Shown piece by piece: positions 47,825 through 57,313 of a DNA stretch of 64,000 bases (position 1 is the stretch's first letter; each line of letters begins with the position of its first letter). The position numbers and the translations under genes were made by a program. Origin of the DNA: an uncultured Bacteroides sp. (GTDB lineage Bacteria > Bacteroidota > Bacteroidia > Bacteroidales > UBA932); contig UQQM01000005.1 in assembly GCA_900543205.1 (NCBI GenBank), forward strand, positions 1-64,000. Reading direction: 5' to 3'. The notes beneath the pieces are model-generated. The model had not been told where the DNA came from. It was given only the letters and a program-made list of their open reading frames with translations, and searched no databases.

Positions 47825-48949
47825 ATGAAAGAAAAACTGGTTCTGCTCGACAAGACCTTCAGGCCGTACATCCCACACGAGAGGGTCATCGCGGCGATTG
47901 ACGATGTGGCTGACAAGGTCAATGCGGACTTCAGGGGCTGCAGGGACGTGCCCATACTGCTCTGCGTGCTCAACGGGGCGATACCTTTCACCGGCGAGTT
48001 GCTGCAGAGGCTGGACTTCAACTGCGAGCTGGTCTCCATCAAGATGTCATCCTATCAGGGTACCAGGTCCACCGGTACGGTGCTCACCATGATGGGTCTC
48101 ACGGCCGATGTGAGCGGCCGCCGCATCATCATCTGCGAGGACATTGTGGACACCGGCAACACCATAGTCGCGCTCAAGGAGATGCTGCTCGACAAGGGCG
48201 CGGCCGACGTCAAGATCTGTACCCTGCTCTTCAAGCCCGGAGTCTACAGGAAGCCGGACAAGGTGGACTATGTGGGGCTTTCCATCCCCAACGCCTTCAT
48301 AGTCGGCTTCGGTCTCGACTACAACGAGCTCGGGCGCAATACCAAGGACATCTACGTAATTGATCACGATATGAAGTATTACATCCTCTTCGGCCCTCCG
48401 GGGGCCGGCAAGGGCACTCATGCAGGTGCCATAGCTGAAAAATACAACCTCAAGCACATCTCCACCGGCGAGCTGCTCCGTGCGGAGATCGCCGCGGGCA
48501 GCGAACTCGGCAAGAAGGCGAAGAGCCTCATCGATGCCGGGGAGCTGGTGCCCGATTCAGTGGTCGAGGGCATGATTGAGTCGGCCTTCGACACCATCAA
48601 GGGTTACGACGGCTTCCTGCTCGACGGCTTCCCGCGCAATCTCACCCAGGCTGCCGATCTCGACAAGATACTCGAGAAGAGGGGCAGCAGCGTGACCGCG
48701 GTCATCTCCCTGATGATTTCCGACGACCTGATACGCCAGCGCATCGCAGGGCGCGCGGCCATAGAGGGACGTGCCGATGACGCCTCCGAGGAGACCGTGA
48801 CCAACCGCATCAAGACCTACCATGCCCAGACCGAACCTCTTATCGAATATTACAAGAAGGCCGGCAAGTACTACGAGTGCAACTGCGACGCGGGCGAAAT
48901 CAGCGAGAACCGCCGCCGTGTGCTGAAGCTCGTGGAGAGCATCCAGTAG
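47825..48949 (+). CDS. hpt-adk: Fused hypoxanthine phosphoribosyltransferase-adenylate kinase
   Basis: One 374-residue frame joins two purine enzymes. Residues 1-182 are HPRT: VLNGAIPFTGELL, SIKMSSYQGTRSTG and the PRPP motif RIIICEDIVDTGNT. Residues 183-374 are adenylate kinase: MKYYILFGPPGAGKGTHAG (P-loop), DGFPRNLTQA, GRADDASEET with the short LID. Each half is full length for its family, and Met183 marks the likely ancestral adk start. Hpt salvages hypoxanthine to IMP; Adk balances AMP, ADP and ATP. The genes are neighbours in many Bacteroidetes. Confidence 0.93.
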   Translation: MKEKLVLLDKTFRPYIPHERVIAAIDDVADKVNADFRGCRDVPILLCVLNGAIPFTGELLQRLDFNCELVSIKMSSYQGTRSTGTVLTMMGLTADVSGRRIIICEDIVDTGNTIVALKEMLLDKGAADVKICTLLFKPGVYRKPDKVDYVGLSIPNAFIVGFGLDYNELGRNTKDIYVIDHDMKYYILFGPPGAGKGTHAGAIAEKYNLKHISTGELLRAEIAAGSELGKKAKSLIDAGELVPDSVVEGMIESAFDTIKGYDGFLLDGFPRNLTQAADLDKILEKRGSSVTAVISLMISDDLIRQRIAGRAAIEGRADDASEETVTNRIKTYHAQTEPLIEYYKKAGKYYECNCDAGEISENRRRVLKLVESIQ

Positions 48950-48965
48950 GACGGGGACATCAAAA

Positions 48966-49000
48966 AAATGCGGGGGCTTGCCGAAAGGCTGGCCCCCGCC
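48966..49000. terminator. Terminator between hpt-adk and the GH3 gene
   Basis: GCGGGGGC (48970-48977) pairs with GCCCCCGC (48992-48999), with an A-run on the left that serves the minus-strand GH3 transcript. Confidence 0.75.
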
Positions 49001-49021
49001 TGTTGTTTGCCGGTTCAGGTT

Positions 49022-51337
49022 CTAGTCGATGTTGGGAGTCTCCCAGAGCTTGGTCTCGGTGCAGTTGATGTTCAGCACCTGGTCGCCGCAGCGCATGCGG
49101 AAACCTCCCTTCTCAAGAGTCCATTTGCCGTAGTAGTTCACGAAGGCGAGGTCGCTGCCCTTGAGCGTGAAGCTGACTTCGGTGCTCTCGCCGGGCTGGA
49201 GCTCGATCTTGTCGAAAGCCCTGAGCCTGATGACGTCGGGAACCGAACTTGCCACGAGGTCGCTCGAATATAGCATCACGGCCTCCTTGCCTGCCACCTT
49301 GCCGCTGTTCTTCACCTTGACGGTGAACACTATCTCGTCGTCGGCGGTGAATTCGGTCCTGTCAACCCTGAAATCCGAATATTCGAACTCGGTATAGCTC
49401 AGGCCGTGGCCGAAGGGCCACTGTATGTCCATCTTTGCGTCGTAGTTGTACGCTCCGGCCATCGTGGCCACGTTCTCGGACACCTTGTAGTCGTAGGTGG
49501 CGAGGGAGTTGATGTATTTCGGATAGGTGTAGGGGAGCCTGCCGCTGAAGTTCTCGTCTCCGCTCACGAGGGCAGCGAACGCGTCGCCTCCGTAGTTGCT
49601 CGGGAGCATCACGTTCACCACGGCGTCGGCCAGGGGTTCGATGTCGCCGATAATCCTGGGACGGCCGGAATTGAGCACGAGAACCAGGGGCTTGCCGGTC
49701 TCGGCGAGCGCACGCACGAGCTCCTTCTGTCCGGCGGAGAGGTTGAGGTCGTTCATGTTGCCGGGAGTCTCGCAATAGCTGTTCTCGCCAATGCAGGCGA
49801 TTATCACGTCGGCTTCGGCGGCTGCTGCCACGGCTTTGCCGATTTCGCCCGCATCCTCATCCTGCCAGTTGCTGCCGCTGTACCTTACGCCTGCGACATA
49901 GTTCACCTTGTCCTTGCCGAAGCGGTTCGCGAGGGCTTCGTAGATGGTGTTGTATTCCTCGGCGAACTCGTCGGTCCTGTCGCCCTGCCAGGTATATGAC
50001 CATCCTCCGTTGAGCGTGCGCATTGAGTTGCCGTTAGGGCCGGTCACGAGTATCTTCACCCCTTCCTTGAGAGGCAGCAGTCCGCCCTCGTTCTTGAGCA
50101 GGACTTCGGACTCGAGCGCGGCGGCGTAGGCCTTGGCGGTGAATTCCTCCGAAGCGAACTTGGGATACTGCCCGGCGTCCCATACGGGGTTCTCGAAGAG
50201 TCCGAGGCGGAACTTGAGCCTGAGCACGCGGCGTATGGCATCGTCTATCCTCGACATGGGCACGGCGCCTTCCTCCACGAGGGCCTTGAGGTCATCGCAG
50301 AAACTGGGGTCGTAGGGAACCATGGACATGTCGATGCCGGCGTTGATGGCTATGCGTATGGCGTCCTTCTGGTCCTCGGCGATGTGCTCGCGGGTGTAGA
50401 GGTTGTTGATGTCGGCCCAGTCGGTCACTATGAGTCCGTCCCAGCCGAGGTCTTCCTTCACCCAGCCGGTGAGAAGCTCCTTGTTGGCGTGGAAGGGGAG
50501 TCCGTTGTTGCTGGCCGAGTTGACCATCAGGGTGAGGGCACCGGCCTGCAGGCTGGCCTTGAAGGGTGCGAAATGCTTCTCGCGGAGCTCTGAAGGAGTC
50601 ACGGACGAAGGAGTCCTGTCCTTTCCTGTCACGGGCATGCCGTAGGCCATGAAGTGCTTGGTGCAGGCCGCGATATGGTAGAGGTCGAGGTGGTTGGGGT
50701 CATCGCCCTGCATGCCCTTCACGGCTGCGGTGGCCATCACGGCGTTCACCAGAGGGTCCTCTCCGTAGCTCTCCCACATCCGGGGCCAGCGGGGGTCACG
50801 TCCGAGGTCCATGGTGGGGGAGAAGGTCCAGGGCACCATGGCCGCCCTGGTCTCGTAGGCGGTGACTTCGCCGACAGCGGTGGCATAGTCGCTGTTGAAG
50901 GTCGCGGCGACGTTGATGCCCTGGGGGAAGAAGGTCGCCCCGTCTACGTAGGTCGCTCCGTGAATCTGGTCGAGACCGTAGATGCAGGGTATTCCGATTT
51001 CCTCCATCGACTTCTCCTGGATGCGGGTGATTATCTCCCTGTATTTCTCCCTGTCGGGGCTGGCGCCTCCGGGAACGTTCAGGATAGAGCCTACCTTGTA
51101 TTTGCCGATGACATTGTCCAGCATTTCCTCGCTGAGCTCCTTGGTCTGCCAGTCGGTGACCATGTCGATGGTCAGCTGGGTCATCTGGCCGATTTTCTCC
51201 TCGATGGTCATCTCTTCAAGAAGCCTGTCGATTCTGGCCTCGATTTCAGGGTCTTGCGGGATGGCGGGCCCGCCGGCGAACGCGGCGGGACATGAGATGG
51301 CTGCTGCAAGGGCCGCCGTCAGAATGTTTTTTTTCAT
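49022..51337 (-). CDS. GH3 beta-glucosidase, secreted
   Basis: 771 residues with a signal peptide ([21 protein letters not shown]). It has the GH3 N-terminal barrel, GH3 C-terminal domain and a fibronectin III-like end (about 690-765). The nucleophile Asp is in [15 protein letters not shown]; substrate-site KHFMAYG is also present. It releases terminal beta-glucose units in the periplasm. It lies downstream of the susC/susD genes and is the only glycosidase of this locus, pointing to a simple beta-glucan or beta-glucoside. Confidence 0.93.
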   Translation of the reverse strand: MKKNILTAALAAAISCPAAFAGGPAIPQDPEIEARIDRLLEEMTIEEKIGQMTQLTIDMVTDWQTKELSEEMLDNVIGKYKVGSILNVPGGASPDREKYREIITRIQEKSMEEIGIPCIYGLDQIHGATYVDGATFFPQGINVAATFNSDYATAVGEVTAYETRAAMVPWTFSPTMDLGRDPRWPRMWESYGEDPLVNAVMATAAVKGMQGDDPNHLDLYHIAACTKHFMAYGMPVTGKDRTPSSVTPSELREKHFAPFKASLQAGALTLMVNSASNNGLPFHANKELLTGWVKEDLGWDGLIVTDWADINNLYTREHIAEDQKDAIRIAINAGIDMSMVPYDPSFCDDLKALVEEGAVPMSRIDDAIRRVLRLKFRLGLFENPVWDAGQYPKFASEEFTAKAYAAALESEVLLKNEGGLLPLKEGVKILVTGPNGNSMRTLNGGWSYTWQGDRTDEFAEEYNTIYEALANRFGKDKVNYVAGVRYSGSNWQDEDAGEIGKAVAAAAEADVIIACIGENSYCETPGNMNDLNLSAGQKELVRALAETGKPLVLVLNSGRPRIIGDIEPLADAVVNVMLPSNYGGDAFAALVSGDENFSGRLPYTYPKYINSLATYDYKVSENVATMAGAYNYDAKMDIQWPFGHGLSYTEFEYSDFRVDRTEFTADDEIVFTVKVKNSGKVAGKEAVMLYSSDLVASSVPDVIRLRAFDKIELQPGESTEVSFTLKGSDLAFVNYYGKWTLEKGGFRMRCGDQVLNINCTETKLWETPNID

Positions 51338-51390
51338 TGATGTTTGGTTTGAACAGTTTTATCTGCTGTAAGATACGAAATAATATTCAA

Positions 51391-51423
51391 AAAAACTGCC
51401 CGGTGACAGGCCGGGCAGTTTTT
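51391..51423 (-). terminator. Terminator after the Sus lipoprotein gene
   Basis: AAAAACTGCCCGG pairs perfectly with CCGGGCAGTTTTT. It ends the susC-susD-lipoprotein transcript, so the GH3 gene may have its own promoter. Confidence 0.85.
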
Positions 51424-51438
51424 CTAGCATCAGGATTC

Positions 51439-52428
51439 TCAGAGATTGATGGGACCTACATATTCGGCTGCGATGCTGCCGTTGTTCAGGTAGATTCTCC
51501 AGTTGTCTCCGTCCTGGGTGACTTCGATGTTTCCATCGGTGATGTGCTGGCCGGCCTGTACGCTGTCAGTAACGGTGAACCAGCAGGTTCCCCAGTTCGT
51601 CATCGGCATGGGGCCCCATCCCCAGTCAACCTCGGTGTCGTAGCCCATCACATAGTTGCCGGCTCCGATGGTTGCGTCATGCGCAACGGGAGTGTAGGTC
51701 CCGGGTGCAATGGTACCGTCGGCGCTGTAGAGGTCGATGGAGATATAGTTGCCGGTGCCGGTGATGTCATACGAGAACGTCGTGGGGTTGAAGGTCGTGG
51801 TCAGACCGGAGCTCGCAATCTTCAGGGTCACGGTGTTCGTTCCGTTGGGAACGTTGTTGGTGACAGAGAACAGGTTGGTGAGAGCCACGGGCTCGAGCTC
51901 CGGCTTGGTGTAGACGATTTCTCCTGCGAAATCCAGCTTCACATAGCTCTCGTCCGCGAACCATACCACACCGCCGAGTGTGTAGGCGTCGCCGTTCTTG
52001 GTGACGGTCAGCTGGCCCGAGGAGATGGGCTTGGGAGTGGCCGTGCCGTTGGAGACGCTGATTACTGCAGCCGCATCTTCTCCGTCATTGATGTAGTTTC
52101 CGGAAATAAGGCTCCCGGCTGAAGCAGGGGTGAAGGATGCCGCATGGAGGAAGTATGAAGAGCCGGCGAAAGTGGCCTTCAGCACTGTTCCGTTTCCTGA
52201 ATAGCTTCCGTCCTCGGCGCGGGTCACTCCTTCATCGGAGAGCTCGAGCGTGAAGAGGAAGAGTCCGTTGCTCTGCTCGACGTTGCTGTAGAGCACCTTG
52301 TTCAGGGTGTACTCCTCAGGCTTGGGATATTCGCCAGTGAGCGGAGCCACCGCTCCCTTGTTGCATGAACCGAGTGCGAAAAGCAGGGAGCAGGCAAGAA
52401 TTATCTGATGTGTTTTCATTTTCTTCAT
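51439..52428 (-). CDS. Surface lipoprotein of the Sus locus (SusE/F position)
   Basis: 329 residues with a lipoprotein signal (IILACSLLFALGSC). The mature part is beta-rich, with two or three Ig-like repeats and aromatic patches (DWGWGPMPMTNWGTCW). Its position after susD is where SusE/SusF-type glycan-binding proteins sit. I do not recognise the sequence family itself, so the glycan-binding role is inferred. Confidence 0.72.
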   Translation of the reverse strand: MKKMKTHQIILACSLLFALGSCNKGAVAPLTGEYPKPEEYTLNKVLYSNVEQSNGLFLFTLELSDEGVTRAEDGSYSGNGTVLKATFAGSSYFLHAASFTPASAGSLISGNYINDGEDAAAVISVSNGTATPKPISSGQLTVTKNGDAYTLGGVVWFADESYVKLDFAGEIVYTKPELEPVALTNLFSVTNNVPNGTNTVTLKIASSGLTTTFNPTTFSYDITGTGNYISIDLYSADGTIAPGTYTPVAHDATIGAGNYVMGYDTEVDWGWGPMPMTNWGTCWFTVTDSVQAGQHITDGNIEVTQDGDNWRIYLNNGSIAAEYVGPINL

Positions 52429-52461
52429 CTTGTTTTTTACGATATTGTTCTGGTGCGACTG

Positions 52462-54015
52462 CTATTCCCATCCGGGGTTCTGGGTGATATTGGAATTGAG
52501 TCGGATCTCCACGCCGGGATAGGGAAGGAGGTTGTGCTTGGGCTTGAATCCGTAGCTGCTGGGGTCTGCGCCGGTCTCGACGTAGGTTACGCTTCCGTTG
52601 GAGTCAAGCATGGGATAGTTCTTGCCCTGGTCCTTCATGCGCTCCTCTGCGATGCCCCAGCGGATCATGTCCTGGAAGCGGGTGCCTTCTCCGCAGAGCT
52701 CGAGTCTCTTTTCGATCTGGATGTCCTCGAGGGTGATGCCGCTCTTCGGTGCGAGCTGGGCGCGCTCCCTTACCTGGTTCAGGTATTCGTCAGCCTTGCC
52801 CTGGTTGCCTGCCATGAGGTTGGCCTCGGAAGCGAGCAGCAGGACTTCGGCGTAGCGCATCCAGCGGGGGTTGTCGATGGAGGCCATAACTCCGCCTCCC
52901 GCGTATGTAGGAATCTCGGCTTTCTGCACGCGCCACTTCCACATGAAGTAACCCTCGTTGATGATGGAGTTTCCGACCCTCACGCTGTTGCCGAGCTCGA
53001 CAATCTGAGGATAGGTCTTCAGGGTGTTGTTCAGACGGTAGCCGTCCTCGCCTTCCTCCGCCACGAAGTCTTCATAGAGGCTCTTCCTGGGACTCAGGAA
53101 GCCCCAGCCTGTGGTGGCCATGTCGGCGGAGACGTTCATCTTGTCGGTACGCCAGTGAATCATGACCTTCGAGAAGCTGAAGTTGTCGTTGGGGTTGTTG
53201 GCGTCATCCACGCGCACGCTCTCGAAGAGGCTCTCGCAGTTCATCTTGTTGTCGAATGCGATGATGTCCTCGTAGGGGCCGGTGTAGAGCTTGTAGAGTC
53301 CGCTGTTGATGACTTCATCAAGCGCTTCTACGGCCTCAGGGTACTTACCCTGCCAGAGGTAGGCCTTGCCGAGCAGAGCCTGGGCGTACTGCTTGGTGAC
53401 TCTCCATACGCTCTGGTCGTCCGCGTTGGACTTCTCGGGCAGCAGACCTGACTCGATGGCCTCGGTCAGATCCTTCTCCACGAGTCCCCAGAGTTCCTCG
53501 GTGGTTCCGTTGGGGCGTGAGTACTCGGAAGGAGTCAGCTCGTGGTCAACGAGGGGCGGGTTGCCCCACATTGAGATAAGCTCGAAGTATGCCCATGCGC
53601 GGAACACTTTGGCTTCGGCGCGGCACCTGTTCTTGATGTCGCTGTCGGTGCCCACGTGTCCGAGCACTACGTTGCACTTGTAGATCAGCTGGTAGTAGCC
53701 GGTGAACATGCCCTGGAGGAAGCCCTGGTCGATGCCGAAGGTGAACTCGTTGAGCTCCTCGAGTTGGGCGTTGTCGTTGCGCACGCCGCCGCCGGCCCAG
53801 AAGTCGTCGGTCAGCATGTTCTTGCCCATGAGGTAGTTGTAATCCAGTCCGCGCATCTGAAGATAGATGGCGTTCACGCCGGTCTCGGCCTCCTCGTCAG
53901 TCTGGTAGTAGTCGTCGTAATTGAGTACTCCGTGCTGGGGGATGTCAAGCAGACTGTTGCAGGAAATTGCAGACAGGGCCGCAACGGCGCATGCGAGTAT
54001 ATACTTGATTTTCAT
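52462..54015 (-). CDS. susD: SusD/RagB family glycan-binding lipoprotein
   Basis: 517 residues, lipoprotein signal (AVAALSAISC), then the SusD TPR-type fold. NYDDYYQTDEEAETGVNAIY, RAWAYFELISMWGNPPLVDH, RMKDQGKNYPMLD and HNLLPYPGVEIRLNSNITQN are typical. It captures oligosaccharide at the surface and acts as lid of SusC. It begins 20 bases after susC ends. Confidence 0.95.
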   Translation of the reverse strand: MKIKYILACAVAALSAISCNSLLDIPQHGVLNYDDYYQTDEEAETGVNAIYLQMRGLDYNYLMGKNMLTDDFWAGGGVRNDNAQLEELNEFTFGIDQGFLQGMFTGYYQLIYKCNVVLGHVGTDSDIKNRCRAEAKVFRAWAYFELISMWGNPPLVDHELTPSEYSRPNGTTEELWGLVEKDLTEAIESGLLPEKSNADDQSVWRVTKQYAQALLGKAYLWQGKYPEAVEALDEVINSGLYKLYTGPYEDIIAFDNKMNCESLFESVRVDDANNPNDNFSFSKVMIHWRTDKMNVSADMATTGWGFLSPRKSLYEDFVAEEGEDGYRLNNTLKTYPQIVELGNSVRVGNSIINEGYFMWKWRVQKAEIPTYAGGGVMASIDNPRWMRYAEVLLLASEANLMAGNQGKADEYLNQVRERAQLAPKSGITLEDIQIEKRLELCGEGTRFQDMIRWGIAEERMKDQGKNYPMLDSNGSVTYVETGADPSSYGFKPKHNLLPYPGVEIRLNSNITQNPGWE

Positions 54016-54035
54016 TTCAGTTCAATTTGTGGTTT

Positions 54036-57000
54036 TTAGAATGTTAAGCTCAGGCCGAATACGACTTTCTTTGAGGTAGGATAGCTTCCCTTGTCCACTC
54101 CGAGGGCTCTGCCGACACCTGTGACTTCAGGGTCGAAGCCGGGATAGCTGGCAAAGGTGAAGTAGTCATCGAGTGAAACATATACCCTGAGGTTCTGTAC
54201 CTTGATCTTCTCCATCCAGCTCTGGGGGAAGGTGTATCCGAGCTGCATCTGCTTGATCTTGAAGTAAGAGCCGTCGAATACGGAGGCTGAAGAGGTCATA
54301 TACTCGCTCATTCCGTCGGCGCCTGCGCGGGGCATGGTTCCGTCGGTGTTGGTCGCCGTCCACCTGTCCTCGGTGAAGTAGGTGAGCTTGTTGAGGGTGT
54401 AGTCGCTACGGTTCAGGCAGCTGTAGATGTCGTTGCCGTATGAGCCGGTCGCGAAGAGGATGAAGTCGATGCCCTTCCATGCGAGGTTGAAGGTGAGACC
54501 GTAGGTGAAGTCGGCGAGACCCTTTCCGATGTAGGTCTTGTCGCTGTCGGTGATGCTTCCGTCTCCGTTCACGTCAACGAAGGTCGGGTTTCCGGTTGCA
54601 GGGTCGATGCCGTCGAACTGGTAGCCGTAGAAGTACCATGCGGGCATTCCGGTCTCGAAGCGGGTGATGGCTCCGTAGGTGTGGAAGGTGGTTCCGTCGA
54701 TGGCGTCGAGGGACTCATGGATGTAGGTCACCTCGTTCTTGAGGGTCGCGAGATTTCCCCTGACGCTGTAGAACAGGTCGCCTACGCTGTCCTGCCATCC
54801 GAGCTCGAACTCGAAACCGCTGTTGGTCACGTTACCTGCGTTCACGGGGGAGGCGGTGTTGCCGACCACGGTAGAGGGGGTGATACCGGTCACGATGAGG
54901 TCCTTGGTCTGCTTCGCATACCAGTCTACTGAGAATGAGAGCCTGTCGTTGAAGAACCTGGAGTCGATACCGAAGTTGGTCTGCTCGGAGGTCTCCCACT
55001 TGAGCTCGTTGTTTCCGGTGGCTGAAGGGCCGTAGCCGGGGAGGTACTCAAGACCGTTGCCGGTAGGATAGTTGCCGGTGGAAGCCACTACGGTAGCGTA
55101 TGAGTATCCGCCGAGGGAAGCTGTGGAACCGTTCTGTCCCCAGCTCGCGCGGAACTTCAGGTGGGTGAGCCAGTTCTTGGTGTCCTTCATGAAGTCTTCC
55201 TGGGAGATTACCCAACCAGCGGAAACTGCAGGGAAGTAGCCCCATCTGTTGTCAATGGGAAGGATTGAGCTGTCGGCAGCGTCGGCACGCAGGGAAGCCT
55301 GGAACAGGTACTTGCCCTGGTAGTCGTAGTTCACACGTCCGAAGTAGGAGTACTTGCGGTTGTAGCTGGGCTCGCCTCCGTACACGTTCTTGGTCGCGGT
55401 GGCTGTAGCGTATGCGAAGTACCAGAACAGAGGGTCGTCCTGCTTGAAGCCGATGTCCTCGTTGCTGCCCTGGTAGCTGCCTGAGACGCCGAAGTTGCGG
55501 CTCTCGCTGTAGCTCATACCGACCATCGCTCCGAGGTTGTGTCCGCCCTTGAATGTCTTGTTGTAGTTGGCGAAGTTCTCCCACTGCCAGTAGGTCGGAG
55601 TGTAGGTGGAGGCGTTCACGGACAGGAAGTTCTGCTGTGCGGTGATGGTCGCGTAGTAGTCCTGTCCCACACCGTAGGATTCAGAGCCTGAAAGCCTGTA
55701 GCCGAGACGTGAGGTAACGGTCAGGCCCTCGATGGGCATGAAGTTGATGTAGGTGGTTCCGTTGATGTTGAAGCCCCTGCTGCGTGTGAACGAGCGGTCC
55801 CTCATGATGAGGGGGTTGGGGCTCTCGGAGGTTACGAAGTTGGAGATACCGTAGTAGTTTCCGTGTCCGTCGTTGAGAAGCTCGCCGTATGAGGAGTTGT
55901 TCATGATGTCGCGCATGTACTGCGGCATGTCATCGACAGTATACGTGGGCTTGGTCAGAGGATCAAGGGTGAGCACTGAAAGCAGTAAGCTGCCGTACTC
56001 TGAACCTTCGGCTACGCTCTGGGCCTTGTAGTATTCGATCTGGTTGTTGGTTCCAATCTCGAGCCAGGGCTTGATCTTCCATGATGCGTTGATCATGCCG
56101 GTGATACGGTCGTAGGTATCGGAATCCCCGACGATCATACCATTATTATTAAGGTATGACATGGAGAGGTAGATGGACTTGTCGGCGTCGCCGGCGGAGA
56201 AGGTCAGGTTGTGACGCTGCATCAGAGAGTTCTCGAATGCGACCTTGGTCCAGTCGGTGTTGGTTTCGAAGTCCCAGTTGTTGAAGAAGCTCTCGTAGCT
56301 GATGAGGCCCGCCTCGGTGTAGTAGTCGATGTACTGCTCGGAGTTCATCATCTGGGGCACCTTGGCGAGGCTCTGGCTGGTGAACTGGAAGTCGTAGGTG
56401 ATGCGTCCGTTGCCTGAACCGCGCTTGGTGGTGATCAGAATCACACCGTTACCCGCCTCGGCACCGTAGATGGCGGCAGAAGCCGCGTCCTTGAGCACTT
56501 CCATGGACTCGATGTCGTTGGGGTCGATACCTCCGATGTCGTCCTGGATACGTCCGTCAACTACGTAGAGAGGGTCGCTGGAGCCGTTCGAGCTCACACC
56601 ACGGATACGTACCTGCGGCGAAGCGCCGGGCCTTGCTGAAGAGCTGAGCACCTGCACGCCTGCAGTCTTACCCTGCAGGGCCTGCTCAACCCTCGTGATT
56701 GTCCTGGCCTCCAGGTCTTCCGACTTCACGGAAGAAACGGAACCAGTCACTGAACTCTTCTTCTGCACGCCGTAACCCACAACGACAACTTCGTCGAGGG
56801 ACCTGGAGTCAACCATCATGGCGATGTCCAGAGTTCCTTCGACCGCGCGGTGCTGCTGGGTGATGTAGCCGACGCAGGAGAACTCGAGAGTAGCCCCTTC
56901 AGGAACTTCGATGGAATAATTTCCGTCGATGTCGGAAATGACACCGTTGAGAGTGCCCTGCTCAACGATTCCGACTCCTATCATAGGAGCGTTGTTCTCG

Positions 57001-57113
57001 TCTACGATTGTACCTGAAACCGTGACCTGTCCCTGGGCGAACGCCAAGGACGTGCCGGCCAAGAAAGAAAGGACTGTCAATAACAGTCTTCCCGAGCCAA
57101 TGAATCTTTTCAT
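54036..57113 (-). CDS. susC: SusC/RagA family TonB-linked transporter
   Basis: 1025 residues with a signal peptide, a CarboxypepD_reg-like domain (GTIVDENNAPMIGVGIVEQG), TonB plug (VQVLSSSARPGASPQVRIRG, LYVVDGRIQDD) and a large barrel ending SYPTSKKVVFGLSLTF. It imports oligosaccharides with TonB energy. It forms an operon with susD and the lipoprotein and is divergent from its regulator. Confidence 0.96.
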   Translation of the reverse strand: MKRFIGSGRLLLTVLSFLAGTSLAFAQGQVTVSGTIVDENNAPMIGVGIVEQGTLNGVISDIDGNYSIEVPEGATLEFSCVGYITQQHRAVEGTLDIAMMVDSRSLDEVVVVGYGVQKKSSVTGSVSSVKSEDLEARTITRVEQALQGKTAGVQVLSSSARPGASPQVRIRGVSSNGSSDPLYVVDGRIQDDIGGIDPNDIESMEVLKDAASAAIYGAEAGNGVILITTKRGSGNGRITYDFQFTSQSLAKVPQMMNSEQYIDYYTEAGLISYESFFNNWDFETNTDWTKVAFENSLMQRHNLTFSAGDADKSIYLSMSYLNNNGMIVGDSDTYDRITGMINASWKIKPWLEIGTNNQIEYYKAQSVAEGSEYGSLLLSVLTLDPLTKPTYTVDDMPQYMRDIMNNSSYGELLNDGHGNYYGISNFVTSESPNPLIMRDRSFTRSRGFNINGTTYINFMPIEGLTVTSRLGYRLSGSESYGVGQDYYATITAQQNFLSVNASTYTPTYWQWENFANYNKTFKGGHNLGAMVGMSYSESRNFGVSGSYQGSNEDIGFKQDDPLFWYFAYATATATKNVYGGEPSYNRKYSYFGRVNYDYQGKYLFQASLRADAADSSILPIDNRWGYFPAVSAGWVISQEDFMKDTKNWLTHLKFRASWGQNGSTASLGGYSYATVVASTGNYPTGNGLEYLPGYGPSATGNNELKWETSEQTNFGIDSRFFNDRLSFSVDWYAKQTKDLIVTGITPSTVVGNTASPVNAGNVTNSGFEFELGWQDSVGDLFYSVRGNLATLKNEVTYIHESLDAIDGTTFHTYGAITRFETGMPAWYFYGYQFDGIDPATGNPTFVDVNGDGSITDSDKTYIGKGLADFTYGLTFNLAWKGIDFILFATGSYGNDIYSCLNRSDYTLNKLTYFTEDRWTATNTDGTMPRAGADGMSEYMTSSASVFDGSYFKIKQMQLGYTFPQSWMEKIKVQNLRVYVSLDDYFTFASYPGFDPEVTGVGRALGVDKGSYPTSKKVVFGLSLTF

Positions 57114-57150
57114 CTGTTAGATTTAATGTGGTTAAATTTTGTTTACAAAA

Positions 57151-57254
57151 TTGGCTTTTTTGGCTCGTTTGGCTTTTCTCGTCTGTAAAGAATGTTTGCT
57201 CAAACCGCAAAACGATTTTCCTGTCTGTTCAAAATTTTCGGTTTTGTTCAAAAT
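57151..57254. promoter_or_regulatory. Candidate regulator sites between susC and the hybrid regulator
   Basis: Three TTGGC units occur with exact 9-bp period (57151, 57160, 57169). Farther right, TGTTCAAAAT occurs twice (57226-57235 and 57245-57254), 19 bp apart, about two helical turns. Direct repeats spaced in this way suit AraC-type domains such as that of the adjacent regulator. Confidence 0.4.
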
Positions 57255-57289
57255 AACTTTTCTTAAGTACTTCGTGAGGGAAAAATTGC

Positions 57290-57297
57290 TATCTTGT
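57290..57297 (+). promoter_or_regulatory. -7-like box of the hybrid regulator gene
   Basis: TATCTTGT resembles TAnnTTTG at six of eight bases or better, 16 bases before ATG 57314. Confidence 0.3.
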
Positions 57298-57313
57298 AGA
57301 AAAGAGAAAACTC

